Below are positions 35,094-43,446 of a stretch of DNA of 64,000 nt, one piece after another (the first letter of the stretch is position 1; the number at the start of each line of letters is the position of its first letter). The position numbers were made by a program, and so were the translations under genes. Source of the stretch: Pseudoalteromonas luteoviolacea S2607 (GTDB lineage Bacteria; Pseudomonadota; Gammaproteobacteria; Enterobacterales; Alteromonadaceae); assembly GCF_001625575.1 (NCBI RefSeq), contig NZ_AUXV01000072.1, positions 354,628-418,627 of the forward strand, read 5' to 3'. Under the pieces are notes generated by a model. It ran no database searches, was not told the origin of the DNA, and saw nothing but the letters and a program-made list of their open reading frames with translations.

Positions 35094-36365
35094 CTAATTG
35101 GCCAAACGCTGTTTCAAATCGATTACAAATAAGCGCAGCATCAAGGCTGCCAATACCAATGCGCTCACTTGGCTTAGCCAATTGGGTAACACCTCATGCT
35201 CATGGCCAACCATTGGCGCAACTTCAAAACCAAACTGTAACACCAAATAGTCAGTCAAAAAGCCAAACACGATAGCAACGCCAATAACTGCGACAATATA
35301 GGCAGCCACCGCCCTCTGGCCAAGCTCTTTTGCAACCACACCAATCGTGGCCACATTCGTGGCTGGCCCTGCCAACATAAATACCAACACGGCCCCCGGA
35401 GAGACGCCTGCCAACAATAAACCCGCAGCAATAGGTGTTGAAGCGGTCGCACAGATATACATGGGAATGCTGATCAAAATCACCACCAACATGGCTAAAA
35501 TGCCATCTCCCCACTGAGCTAAAAACTCTGTTGGTACATACGTTTGCACGAGAGCTGCGAAGAATATACCAATTAAAAGCCAAACCATAGTATCAGATAA
35601 CAGCTTGTTACAACTAAATTTGGTTGCTTGCCAAAGCTTATTCCCAAAGCTCGGCACCACGGGCAATTGCGTTGAACAGCACGCATCTGTTTTTTTCGGC
35701 TCAGTGTCATGCTCACAGCAACTTTGCGACGTGTGTGTTTGATCTTTTTGTGAATGGTGGTGCACGCTGCTAGGCACTGCTGGTTGCTTTATATCACAGC
35801 AACTTGTTTCTACTGCGACCGATCCGCATGAATTGACCTGCGCAACTGTTGCAGCATCTGTGCTACAACATGATGTTTTGGCCACAAGTGGCGCCACGTG
35901 CTTTTCAGTGCCACAACAACTAGATGTTTTTTCTTCGCTCTGTGCTGCCTCTAGCGGCTCATTCACTTGCTTATCTCTACCCACCAGCAGGCCTGCGGTA
36001 ATAGCACTTGCCACTGCGGCTATCGGCCTAATGATTGCCATAAAAGGGCCAAGCAGCGCATAAGACACCGAAATAGAATCAACACCAGTCTCAGGAGTCG
36101 ATACTAAAAATGCAGTTGTTGCACTCTTAGAGCCGCCAGCTCGTCTCAATCCAATGGCTGCGGGGATCACCCCACAAGAGCATAATGGCATGGGTGCGCC
36201 TATCAATGCCGCTTTTACCGTCGTCCAAAGGCCTTCTTTTCCCAAGTGTCTTTGTAAAAAATTTTTTGGAATAAAGACATTAAGTAAGCCCGCCAACAAT
36301 AACCCCAGCATTAGCCACGGTGCCGATACCACAAATAGTTGCCAAAAATTCTCAATTAGCGCCAT
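35094..36365 (-). CDS. SO_0444-type permease, probable Cu/Zn efflux
   Basis: A 423-residue permease of the DUF318/ArsP-like group. Membrane segments flank CSCGVIPAAIGLRRAGG, ATTAFLVSTPETG and STPIAAGLLLAG. A central soluble stretch (about residues 145-235) is full of paired Cys and His (SSCCG, TSCCS, ETSCC, SVHHHS, SQSCCEHD, DACCS), suggesting metal binding. It resembles the SO_0444 family annotated as Cu/Zn efflux. Its start overlaps the MerR regulator gene stop by 14 bases, so both are in one operon under the MerR-type promoter. Exact metal unknown. Confidence 0.82.
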   Translation of the reverse strand: MALIENFWQLFVVSAPWLMLGLLLAGLLNVFIPKNFLQRHLGKEGLWTTVKAALIGAPMPLCSCGVIPAAIGLRRAGGSKSATTAFLVSTPETGVDSISVSYALLGPFMAIIRPIAAVASAITAGLLVGRDKQVNEPLEAAQSEEKTSSCCGTEKHVAPLVAKTSCCSTDAATVAQVNSCGSVAVETSCCDIKQPAVPSSVHHHSQKDQTHTSQSCCEHDTEPKKTDACCSTQLPVVPSFGNKLWQATKFSCNKLLSDTMVWLLIGIFFAALVQTYVPTEFLAQWGDGILAMLVVILISIPMYICATASTPIAAGLLLAGVSPGAVLVFMLAGPATNVATIGVVAKELGQRAVAAYIVAVIGVAIVFGFLTDYLVLQFGFEVAPMVGHEHEVLPNWLSQVSALVLAALMLRLFVIDLKQRLAN

Positions 36366-36765
36366 CTACATCCTCCAATGCAGTTAAAATTGAACATGTA
36401 TCCGCAGGCTCACTGCCTCCACAACATTGGTTTGCAAGCAAGGTCAATGACCGCTCAAAGATACTCAACTGGGCGATTCGTGCTCTGATCCAGTCTCGTT
36501 TTTGTAGCGTCAATGCTTTTACCTCTTCGCAGCTGTGTAGTTGTTTATCTATCTTGATACTCAACAATTCTTGGATATCTTTCAAGTTAAATCCGACTTC
36601 TTTCGCGCGAATAATAAACTGCATCCTGTCTACAGCCTGCTTATCATAAAGACGATACCCAGCAGCACTTCTTTCACAAGCCGTCAATAATCCTTGCTGC
36701 TCGTAGTACCTTAAGGTGTCTGTCGACACATTTAGCTGCTTTGCTAATTGCCCAATTCGAAACAT
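36352..36765 (-). CDS. MerR family metal-responsive regulator (ZntR-like)
   Basis: A 137-residue MerR protein. The winged helix-turn-helix is MFRIGQLAKQLNVSTDTLRYYEQQGLL (seen in parts), with dimer helix VKALTLQKRDWIRARI. Candidate metal ligands are C79 in LHSCEEV and a C-terminal loop NQCCGGSEPADTC, resembling ZntR. It overlaps the permease gene downstream. Its promoter candidate, with the 20-bp spacer used by MerR activators, lies about 220 bp upstream at 36983-37014, implying autoregulation plus activation of the permease. Confidence 0.88.
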   Translation of the reverse strand: MFRIGQLAKQLNVSTDTLRYYEQQGLLTACERSAAGYRLYDKQAVDRMQFIIRAKEVGFNLKDIQELLSIKIDKQLHSCEEVKALTLQKRDWIRARIAQLSIFERSLTLLANQCCGGSEPADTCSILTALEDVDGAN

Positions 36766-36848
36766 CTCACTGTTCCCTTATTATCATTAACGACTTTCGC
36801 CACCGCCGCCGCACAATGGCGATTAAAAAATCAATTGCCGCAATCCCC

Positions 36849-36965
36849 CTACTTTGGTCTGAAAAGTGGTAAACTGCGCAACGCTTTTTCGAACTTAACT
36901 TTATGAACTTTGCAAATCTCGCGGTAAGGCTCACTTTTATAAAAACGTCGCTCAAGCGATTGCAT
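36849..36965 (-). CDS. Possible 38-residue small protein in the MerR operon leader
   Basis: A 38-codon frame (starts MQSLERRFYKSEPYRE, ends SLPLFRPK) lies between the MerR-type promoter and the merR-like gene. AGGA stands six bases before the ATG, but a start near 36976 would leave almost no leader. It is basic, Lys/Arg-rich, and I do not recognise it. It may be a real small protein, a leader peptide or chance. Confidence 0.25.
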   Translation of the reverse strand: MQSLERRFYKSEPYREICKVHKVKFEKALRSLPLFRPK

Positions 36966-36982
36966 ATTTCATCCTAATAGAA

Positions 36983-37014
36983 AGTATAAACCTTGGTGTT
37001 AACTCCAAGGTCAA
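36983..37014 (-). promoter_or_regulatory. MerR-type promoter with 20-bp spacer
   Basis: On the minus strand -35 TTGACC (37014-37009) and -10 TATACT (36988-36983) are separated by 20 bp instead of the usual 17. The spacer carries a near-perfect palindrome (ACCTTGGAGTT with its mirrored half, 36990-37011), the hallmark of MerR-family operators. It faces the regulator and permease genes. Confidence 0.75.
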
Positions 37015-37029
37015 TAACGAGATAAAAAT

Positions 37030-37977
37030 ATGATTATTGTAGTTTTGGATGCGGCCACTTTAGCCGGCGTTGATCTGTCACCTTTGATGAAGTTTGGTAC
37101 CGTGACCACTTATGACCATACAACCGCTGAGCAAGTACATCACCGAATTCAAGACGCCAATGTTGTTATCTCAAACAAAGTACAATTAAATGAGAGCCAC
37201 TTTGTTCAAGCGCCCAAACTAAAGTTAATTTGCGTCGCTGCGACAGGGACCAATAATATTGACTTGGCAGCGGCAAGGGCGGCGGGCATTGCCGTAACCA
37301 ACGTTGCAGGTTACTCAACTCCGTCTGTGGTACAGCATACGTTTACTTTGCTTGGCAACTTAATGACAAATATCCATCGTTATGCTGAAGATTGTCGTAA
37401 CGGCGCTTGGCAAAAAAGCCCCATGTTTTGCCGTTTAGATCACTCGATCAATGAGATTGCCAATAAACGATTTGTTATCGTAGGTTATGGCAACCTAGGC
37501 CAAGCAGTCGCCAATGTCGCAGAGGCATTTGGTGCACAAGTAATTATTGCTGAGCGTCCCAACAGTAAAGAAGTGCGACGTGGCAGGATGGCCTTTGAAG
37601 AAGCCTTAGAAGTTGCAGACATTGTATCTATTCATTGCCCGCTCACTCCACAAACAGAAAATGTATTCAATGCAGACACTTTGGCTCTCTTGCCTAAACA
37701 CGCCATTTTAATCAATACAGCACGCGGTGGTATAGTTGATGAACACGCATTGGCACAGGCCCTAAAAAGTAATCAACTTGCAGCGGCAGGAGTAGATGTG
37801 TTGTCTAGTGAACCTGCACAACCTGACAACCCGCTTATACAATATCGAGGCGACAACCTACTTCTCACACCACATACGGCATGGGCAAGTAAAGAGTCTA
37901 TTGGTAGACTGGTCGCAGGCATCGCCGAAAACATCGACAGCTACCTAAATGGTGGTCAAACAAATCGTGTGGTGTAA
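37030..37977 (+). CDS. D-2-hydroxyacid dehydrogenase
   Basis: A 315-residue NAD-dependent D-isomer 2-hydroxyacid dehydrogenase. The NAD motif is VIVGYGNLGQAVANVAEAF, the catalytic Arg is in INTARGGIVDE, the Glu in VDVLSSEPAQPDNP and the His in TPHTAWAS. The set fits glycerate/hydroxypyruvate-type dehydrogenases. The start overlaps no other gene; the MerR-type promoter is divergent upstream. Substrate not assignable from sequence alone. Confidence 0.88.
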   Translation: MIIVVLDAATLAGVDLSPLMKFGTVTTYDHTTAEQVHHRIQDANVVISNKVQLNESHFVQAPKLKLICVAATGTNNIDLAAARAAGIAVTNVAGYSTPSVVQHTFTLLGNLMTNIHRYAEDCRNGAWQKSPMFCRLDHSINEIANKRFVIVGYGNLGQAVANVAEAFGAQVIIAERPNSKEVRRGRMAFEEALEVADIVSIHCPLTPQTENVFNADTLALLPKHAILINTARGGIVDEHALAQALKSNQLAAAGVDVLSSEPAQPDNPLIQYRGDNLLLTPHTAWASKESIGRLVAGIAENIDSYLNGGQTNRVV

Positions 37978-38172
37978 TCGACTACATTTTGATTTTTTTA
38001 GTTATTTATTTGTTTTTTATACACATGCGCACACTAACAAGAATTAGTAAGTCATTGTTTAATAAATAAAAAATAATTGGCAAAGCATTTGCAATCTATC
38101 AAGCAAACTGGAAAACAAATGGATAACTTGGCATCAATCATCGCCATATGTTGAGTTACAGAGGATATAAAA

Positions 38173-38538
38173 ATGAAAAAACTACTTGTTGCAACTGCGC
38201 TTCTAAGCACGACTCTTTTATCAGGCTGTATTGTTGCTGTGTCAGATGGCGAAATGCGCCACTACAACAGCAGCTGGGAATCAACCCACAAGAGTAACAG
38301 AGAAAAAATAAGTAACCTTGCGCTTGGCACGACATACAAAGAAGTCATCAAGCAGTTTAATACCCCAGACTTTACCGAAGCTGTATCAAAGGATGGCCAC
38401 ACCTATCAGGTGCTGTATTTTGCGACGAACAGTAAGCACTCGGATGGCAAAGTCACTAAAGATGAATGCACACCACTTGTCTTTAAAGACAAAGAATTAA
38501 TTGGCTTTGGTCAATCTGCGGTTGATAGCTACCTGTAA
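38173..38538 (+). CDS. DUF3192 lipoprotein
   Basis: A 121-residue predicted lipoprotein. The signal peptide MKKLLVATALLSTTLLSGC ends in a lipobox (LSGC), and the mature part contains NLALGTTYKEVIKQFNTPDF, typical of DUF3192. It is preceded by GAGG before the ATG and followed by a strong terminator. Location would be the membrane; function unknown. Confidence 0.82.
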   Translation: MKKLLVATALLSTTLLSGCIVAVSDGEMRHYNSSWESTHKSNREKISNLALGTTYKEVIKQFNTPDFTEAVSKDGHTYQVLYFATNSKHSDGKVTKDECTPLVFKDKELIGFGQSAVDSYL

Positions 38539-38573
38539 AACCAAAGATAAATAACTTTTAATTTCCCTGTTCT

Positions 38574-38595
38574 AAGCCGCTATATGCGGCTTTTT
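38574..38595 (+). terminator. Terminator of the DUF3192 gene
   Basis: AAGCCGC (38574-38580) pairs with GCGGCTT (38586-38592) around TATAT and runs into a five-T tract, 35 bases past the lipoprotein stop. Confidence 0.8.
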
Positions 38596-38604
38596 CGTGC
38601 TTGT

Positions 38605-39507
38605 TTATCGATTAACAAGCACCACCCTCTCTTGAAGTTGATGTGCTTTAACCAAAGCTTCGTCCGCTTGCACTAAGCTTTCGGTTTGATCGCCAGAAAA
38701 ATCATCACTCACATGAACCACACCAACACTGATTGTCACATGGGCACAAATTGGTGAACTGGGGTGGGGTATCTCTAATGCATCGACAGCTTGATGCATC
38801 GCTGAAGCCAATGCCAAGGCTTGCTCCGCACCGCGCTTGTTCACTAGCGCAACAAAACGTACCCCATCGTAACGTGCTACAAAGCCATCGACCCGCTGGG
38901 TGATGCTTTCTAACGCTTTGGCAACCTTAACAAGGCATTCATCCCCAGCACTGTAGCCACATGAGTCATTGAACTCTTTAAAGTAGTCTATATCCACCAA
39001 CAAAATGGATAGCGACACATGCTGATCTCTGCTTTGATACCATAATTGTGCCAGCGTTTCATCCAGCGCTCTGCGATTGGGTACTTCTGTTAAACCATCG
39101 ATATTTGCGAGTCGCTCTAGCAAATCGTTTTTTTGTTTGATAGCGAGGTGAATTTTAACCCGCGCTTTGACGATATTCGGACTAAATGGCTTCACAATAT
39201 AGTCAACAGCCCCAAGCATCAGCCCACGGGCCTCATCTTGATAGCTGTTGCTTGCAGAAATCACAATCACGGGGATTTGATAACACATGGGGTCTGCTTT
39301 TAGCTGTAACAGAAAATCTAGCCCTTCGTCATCTGGCATTAAAATATCAACAATGATCAAGTCAAACTTGGTTTGCGTTAGCCGCTCAAATGCCTTTTCA
39401 CTACAAGCACAACTAATGACGAGATGGTCTTCACTGAGGGTATTCTCAAGAACCACACGATTTAATGGGTCTCCGTCTAATACTAAGATATTGGCTGACT
39501 TTTGCAT
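38605..39507 (-). CDS. Response regulator with degenerate GGDEF domain
   Basis: A 300-residue protein: receiver domain (residues 8-120; phospho-acceptor Asp in IIVDILMPDDEG, conserved Lys in VKPFSPN) and GGDEF-fold domain (135-295). The latter keeps LLVDIDYFKEFND and CGYSAGDECL, but the signature loop is RYDGVRF instead of RYGGDEF, so diguanylate cyclase activity is unlikely. It may bind c-di-GMP precursors or act as an output scaffold. Its ATG directly follows the kinase stop (TAAATG), so it is the probable partner of the hybrid kinase. Confidence 0.85.
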   Translation of the reverse strand: MQKSANILVLDGDPLNRVVLENTLSEDHLVISCACSEKAFERLTQTKFDLIIVDILMPDDEGLDFLLQLKADPMCYQIPVIVISASNSYQDEARGLMLGAVDYIVKPFSPNIVKARVKIHLAIKQKNDLLERLANIDGLTEVPNRRALDETLAQLWYQSRDQHVSLSILLVDIDYFKEFNDSCGYSAGDECLVKVAKALESITQRVDGFVARYDGVRFVALVNKRGAEQALALASAMHQAVDALEIPHPSSPICAHVTISVGVVHVSDDFSGDQTESLVQADEALVKAHQLQERVVLVNR

Positions 39508-42500
39508 TTAACTTCCTTTTATCTCGAATGAAATAAACTGCTGAGCTTGGCTCACTAACGCGGCTAATTCACCTTTTCTACTGTCTTTTAGCTCATCAGC
39601 GTCATTTGATTGAGCACACTCAATGCTGATGTTTTTAGCCTGCTGCCGCGCAATCGCTTCGACCTCTTTTGCGCATTCAGCTAAACGTAATAACCCAATG
39701 CCACCTGCGGCACCTTTGATGCTGTGTGCTACATCAGCAAGTTCAGTATGAGTCCTCGCTTGATGTATGCGAACAGTATATTCATCACACAGTTTAGCAA
39801 ACTTCTGTAGCATTGCCGTAACCAAAGGCTGGTTCTCCATCAATTGCTTAAACGCAAAGTCTTTATCAAATACAATATGTTGACTGCTTGAGAACGGCTT
39901 AAGCGCAGCGCCTAACTCAGCCGGGGAAATGGGCTTGACCAAAAATTCGTTAACGCCTTTGGCAAACGCTTTTTCTCGCTCATGCTCATGCGCATTGGCT
40001 GTTAACGCAATAATAGGGAGAGTCGTTTGATCAAATTCTTTACGCAGTAACTCGGTAGCTTGGTAACCATCAATGTGCGGCATGTATATATCCATAACCA
40101 CCATATCGGGCATTAATTTCGCACATATCTCCACGATATTTTGTGCACTTGTCAATGCCACAACTGCCGCACCATGTTGTTCTAAAACGGTTTTAGAAAT
40201 ATCCAAATTGAGTTCATTATCATCCACCACGACACACAAAGCATTTGCTAAGCTGTGCTCTTCGACTGAGTGTGAATGGCTGGACTCGAAAGGTGATAAA
40301 CACAAAGATTGGTAGAAAGCATGCGTCGGTAATTTAAATATCGGCAACGGGATAACACGATTATCAATGTCTAAGTTATCAGGTATCACTAACCCTTTAC
40401 ATGTCGAGGAACCTATTTCGCTGTAGTGGTCACATAAGTACGTTAGTTCATCAAAGTTATCGCATGCCACATAAGTAAACGCATCTAAATGATGTAGCGC
40501 CTCACCAAAATTGGCAAAATGTTGAATTTCATACGCATCTAAGTAAGCAGGTTGGTCCTGATTAGATATCAAGCAAATTGGCGTTTGACGATCCAATTGC
40601 GTACTTTGCTTTGTTTGCAACATTAACTCTAATTCAAAGGTACTACCGCACCCTTCTTCGCTACGCACTTCAATTTTACCACCTAGCAAAGCCACTTGCT
40701 GCTTAACAATGGCCAGCCCCAAACCTATCCCGTCGTGCTCCCGAGAATTAGACTCATTGCCCTGCGTGAACGCATCAAATAGCCTTTTCTGATCCGTTTT
40801 TTTAATCCCAGGCCCCGTATCAAACACAGAAAATGACAGCCATTGCTCTCCTTCTTTACCCCATTTAGATTCAACCCGTAATCCAACTTCTCCTCTGGTC
40901 GTAAACTTAACAGCATTACCCAGCAGGTTAACCAATATTTGTTTTAAACGGGCTTCGTCACCTATAAATTCTGGCCAGACGGTCGCGCCCACTTCTAACC
41001 TTAATGCAAGGTTTTTAGCATCACTTAATGGCTGAATTAAAGCACTGAGACTATTCACTAATTTAATGGCTGAAAAGGCTTTGTGGTTAAGCTTTCCTTG
41101 CCCACCTTCTAGACGCGCAAAGCTCAAAATGTCGCTCAGCATTGTTAATAACTGCTGAGCGGCCCCCTCAATATGTGAGAGCTTTTCAATATCTTGCGGC
41201 TTGGATAAGCCAGGTTTTAAAATCCCGACAAGCCCTAATATGGCGTTAAGGGGAGTGCGAATTTCGTGGCTAATATTAGCTATAAAGCGGCTTTTTGCCT
41301 TGTTAGCCCGCTCAGCATCAATCTTCGCCTGGGTCAATGCAGTAACATTCTGTACATGAATAACGAAATATTTAGGGTTTTTCTGTTTATCCCAAACCAA
41401 AGAGATACTTAGTTGCAACCAAATGGCAGGCTCCGTTTGGGCCAAACTGAGGACTTTAGCACCCTTACGCTCCTCTAGCAGCTGCTGCAACACGCTGTTT
41501 AATGTATCCAATTCATCAGTATCAAATAAACCGCTAATATGCGTGCCCACTTCCACACCAGTGAGTAACTTGCGCACGGCGCGATTAAATTCCAGTACGA
41601 TACATTCTGTTGAAACGAGCAGTATGCCATTGGGCGCATGCTCAATGGCCGCTCTGAAGTTTTGCTCCGAGGCTCGTAACGCGGTCATCGCCTGTTGTTG
41701 CTCACTGATATCCCTTGCGATCCCTAAGCTACCTATGCGCTTTCCTTGTTCGTCAAATAAGGGAGATACACTCACCAAGTAAGATTTATCATCAAAGTCA
41801 AATGTCTCAGTCAGGGGGATGCTATGTACTTCCATCGCATGCTCTAAGTCCAGTAAATCAAAGTACTTTTGACTCACCTCATGATGCTCTTTGGCCACAA
41901 GTTCACCTTGCGTCACCCCGATAAAACGCTCAAATGCCTGATTACAGCCAATAAAAGAGCCATCTATATTTTTGAAATAGATTAAATCTGGCACTGAGTT
42001 AAGCACGGTATTCAGTAACGCTGCCTGGCGCTCTTTGGCTTCAAAACTCCTAGAAAGAGCCTGACGTTGTCGTTGTACTTGCTCGTCCAAACGCGCATTG
42101 TGCGTTTCCATCTGCGAAAATAGGCTTTGCCGCTGTGAAACCACCCGTTTAATTTCACTAAACCAAGGCTGCCAATCTTTCGGTACGGGATAGTTCAAGG
42201 TCTGCTCTTCAACCAAATCTTGCTTAGTGAGATAATTGACAAAGTGTCTCAGTGGGCGAATGAAAATTTGTCCGTTAAGCCATGTAAACGTGAAAAAGGT
42301 AAATAAGATAAATAACACTAGGAAGCCAAGTTCAACCATGACCTCTAAATAAACTGCCGCCGTAAATTCAGACTCTGATTGAGAAAATCGCAATGTATAG
42401 GGCGCATTTTGAGTATCCCCTTGAAATTCAACGCCCCCAAGCCAAGGCAGCGACTTGTCCGTTTCTTTAATCTTGATAGGCGCACCTTGATTGCGGCTTT

Positions 42501-43251
42501 GCACCAATACGCGGGCCTGTTGATCAACCAGTGCTAATGATCCACCGCTAAATATGAGTTTATCTAGTAGATCAGTTACTTTATCTGCATTATAAATCAG
42601 TATTATATGCGACTTTCCACCACTACTTACCGGTTGCGTAATACTGAAGTATTCGTTTCCGAATATACGGCTATGCTTGCTATCTGGCGTAGAAATAACC
42701 CCTCGTCTTGGGCTGAATCGCCCTTCAACAATGGCCGTTAACAAATGACTTTTGGTATTATCTCGACGCTTTACAAACGCAAATCCATATTCATTAAAAT
42801 AGGCAACGGCTTCTAGCTCTGAAATAAGTGCCAATGCCGTATCAAAACTTGGTCCCAAGGCCATAACATGCAACCAATGCTCAATCACTCGAGGAGATGC
42901 CTGATATGTACCGAGCCCGATAAGTTCGCCTCCCTGATCGGGCAGTTGGTGATAGTAATAACCGAGTTGTTGACGCACCTGCTGCTGAACACTGTCGTCA
43001 AGCTGATACTTGATAGGCGTGTCCAAGCCTCGTTTTATGCTGCCAATGACCGTGCTTGCAGCACTCGCGGCTTGATCAACTTGTGCCAGTGCCGAAGAAA
43101 ATTGCAGCTGATAAATTTCATACTGACGTTCGAGTTTGATATTGAATAGGTGAAAGCACAGTACGATCGCCAAAATAAGGGGAATAAATAGTGCAACACA
43201 AATTGAACGTCGATAGGTTTTTAGCGGCAGGAATTCTGACAAAATGTCCAT
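39508..43251 (-). CDS. Hybrid sensor histidine kinase with receiver and HPt domains
   Basis: A 1247-residue multidomain kinase. TM1 (about 17-37), a periplasmic sensor region, and TM2 (about 300-325) precede two PAS-like domains (about 415-530 and 535-650). HisKA has FIANISHEIRTPLNAILG; HATPase has NAVKFT, DTGPG and GIGLGLAIVKQQVALLGG. A receiver follows (MVVMDIYMPHIDGYQ near residue 1060) and a C-terminal HPt domain (AHSIKGAAGGIGLLRLAEC). This BarA-like phosphorelay likely passes phosphate to a separate regulator, possibly the adjacent receiver-GGDEF protein. Stimulus unknown. Confidence 0.9.
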   Translation of the reverse strand: MDILSEFLPLKTYRRSICVALFIPLILAIVLCFHLFNIKLERQYEIYQLQFSSALAQVDQAASAASTVIGSIKRGLDTPIKYQLDDSVQQQVRQQLGYYYHQLPDQGGELIGLGTYQASPRVIEHWLHVMALGPSFDTALALISELEAVAYFNEYGFAFVKRRDNTKSHLLTAIVEGRFSPRRGVISTPDSKHSRIFGNEYFSITQPVSSGGKSHIILIYNADKVTDLLDKLIFSGGSLALVDQQARVLVQSRNQGAPIKIKETDKSLPWLGGVEFQGDTQNAPYTLRFSQSESEFTAAVYLEVMVELGFLVLFILFTFFTFTWLNGQIFIRPLRHFVNYLTKQDLVEEQTLNYPVPKDWQPWFSEIKRVVSQRQSLFSQMETHNARLDEQVQRQRQALSRSFEAKERQAALLNTVLNSVPDLIYFKNIDGSFIGCNQAFERFIGVTQGELVAKEHHEVSQKYFDLLDLEHAMEVHSIPLTETFDFDDKSYLVSVSPLFDEQGKRIGSLGIARDISEQQQAMTALRASEQNFRAAIEHAPNGILLVSTECIVLEFNRAVRKLLTGVEVGTHISGLFDTDELDTLNSVLQQLLEERKGAKVLSLAQTEPAIWLQLSISLVWDKQKNPKYFVIHVQNVTALTQAKIDAERANKAKSRFIANISHEIRTPLNAILGLVGILKPGLSKPQDIEKLSHIEGAAQQLLTMLSDILSFARLEGGQGKLNHKAFSAIKLVNSLSALIQPLSDAKNLALRLEVGATVWPEFIGDEARLKQILVNLLGNAVKFTTRGEVGLRVESKWGKEGEQWLSFSVFDTGPGIKKTDQKRLFDAFTQGNESNSREHDGIGLGLAIVKQQVALLGGKIEVRSEEGCGSTFELELMLQTKQSTQLDRQTPICLISNQDQPAYLDAYEIQHFANFGEALHHLDAFTYVACDNFDELTYLCDHYSEIGSSTCKGLVIPDNLDIDNRVIPLPIFKLPTHAFYQSLCLSPFESSHSHSVEEHSLANALCVVVDDNELNLDISKTVLEQHGAAVVALTSAQNIVEICAKLMPDMVVMDIYMPHIDGYQATELLRKEFDQTTLPIIALTANAHEHEREKAFAKGVNEFLVKPISPAELGAALKPFSSSQHIVFDKDFAFKQLMENQPLVTAMLQKFAKLCDEYTVRIHQARTHTELADVAHSIKGAAGGIGLLRLAECAKEVEAIARQQAKNISIECAQSNDADELKDSRKGELAALVSQAQQFISFEIKGS

Positions 43252-43374
43252 TAAAAGACTCGTTAATTATTATTCCTTGTTTTTTGAAAGGTTAGCGAGC
43301 CAGTGTTGGATAAGCAAGCTAAACTCGGTGTCATCGATAAATAATGCAACTGCAAACCATTATGATGACACACA

Positions 43375-43406
43375 AAAAAGCTGCGGCGAAAAGACCACAG
43401 CTTTTT
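43375..43406 (-). terminator. Terminator downstream of the PhoH gene
   Basis: AAAAAGCTGCGG (43375-43386) pairs with CCACAGCTTTTT (43395-43406) with one mismatch-type wobble, giving a T-run on the minus strand between the PhoH gene and the kinase gene. Confidence 0.65.
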
Positions 43407-43446
43407 AATACATGACATCCACGGTTTGTGAAGATGCTTTAAAAAA

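Noticed and set aside
36767..36955. 62-residue minus-strand frame upstream of the MerR gene
   Set aside because: It begins without a ribosome-binding site and its composition is unremarkable; the 38-codon frame in another phase is better placed, though still weak.
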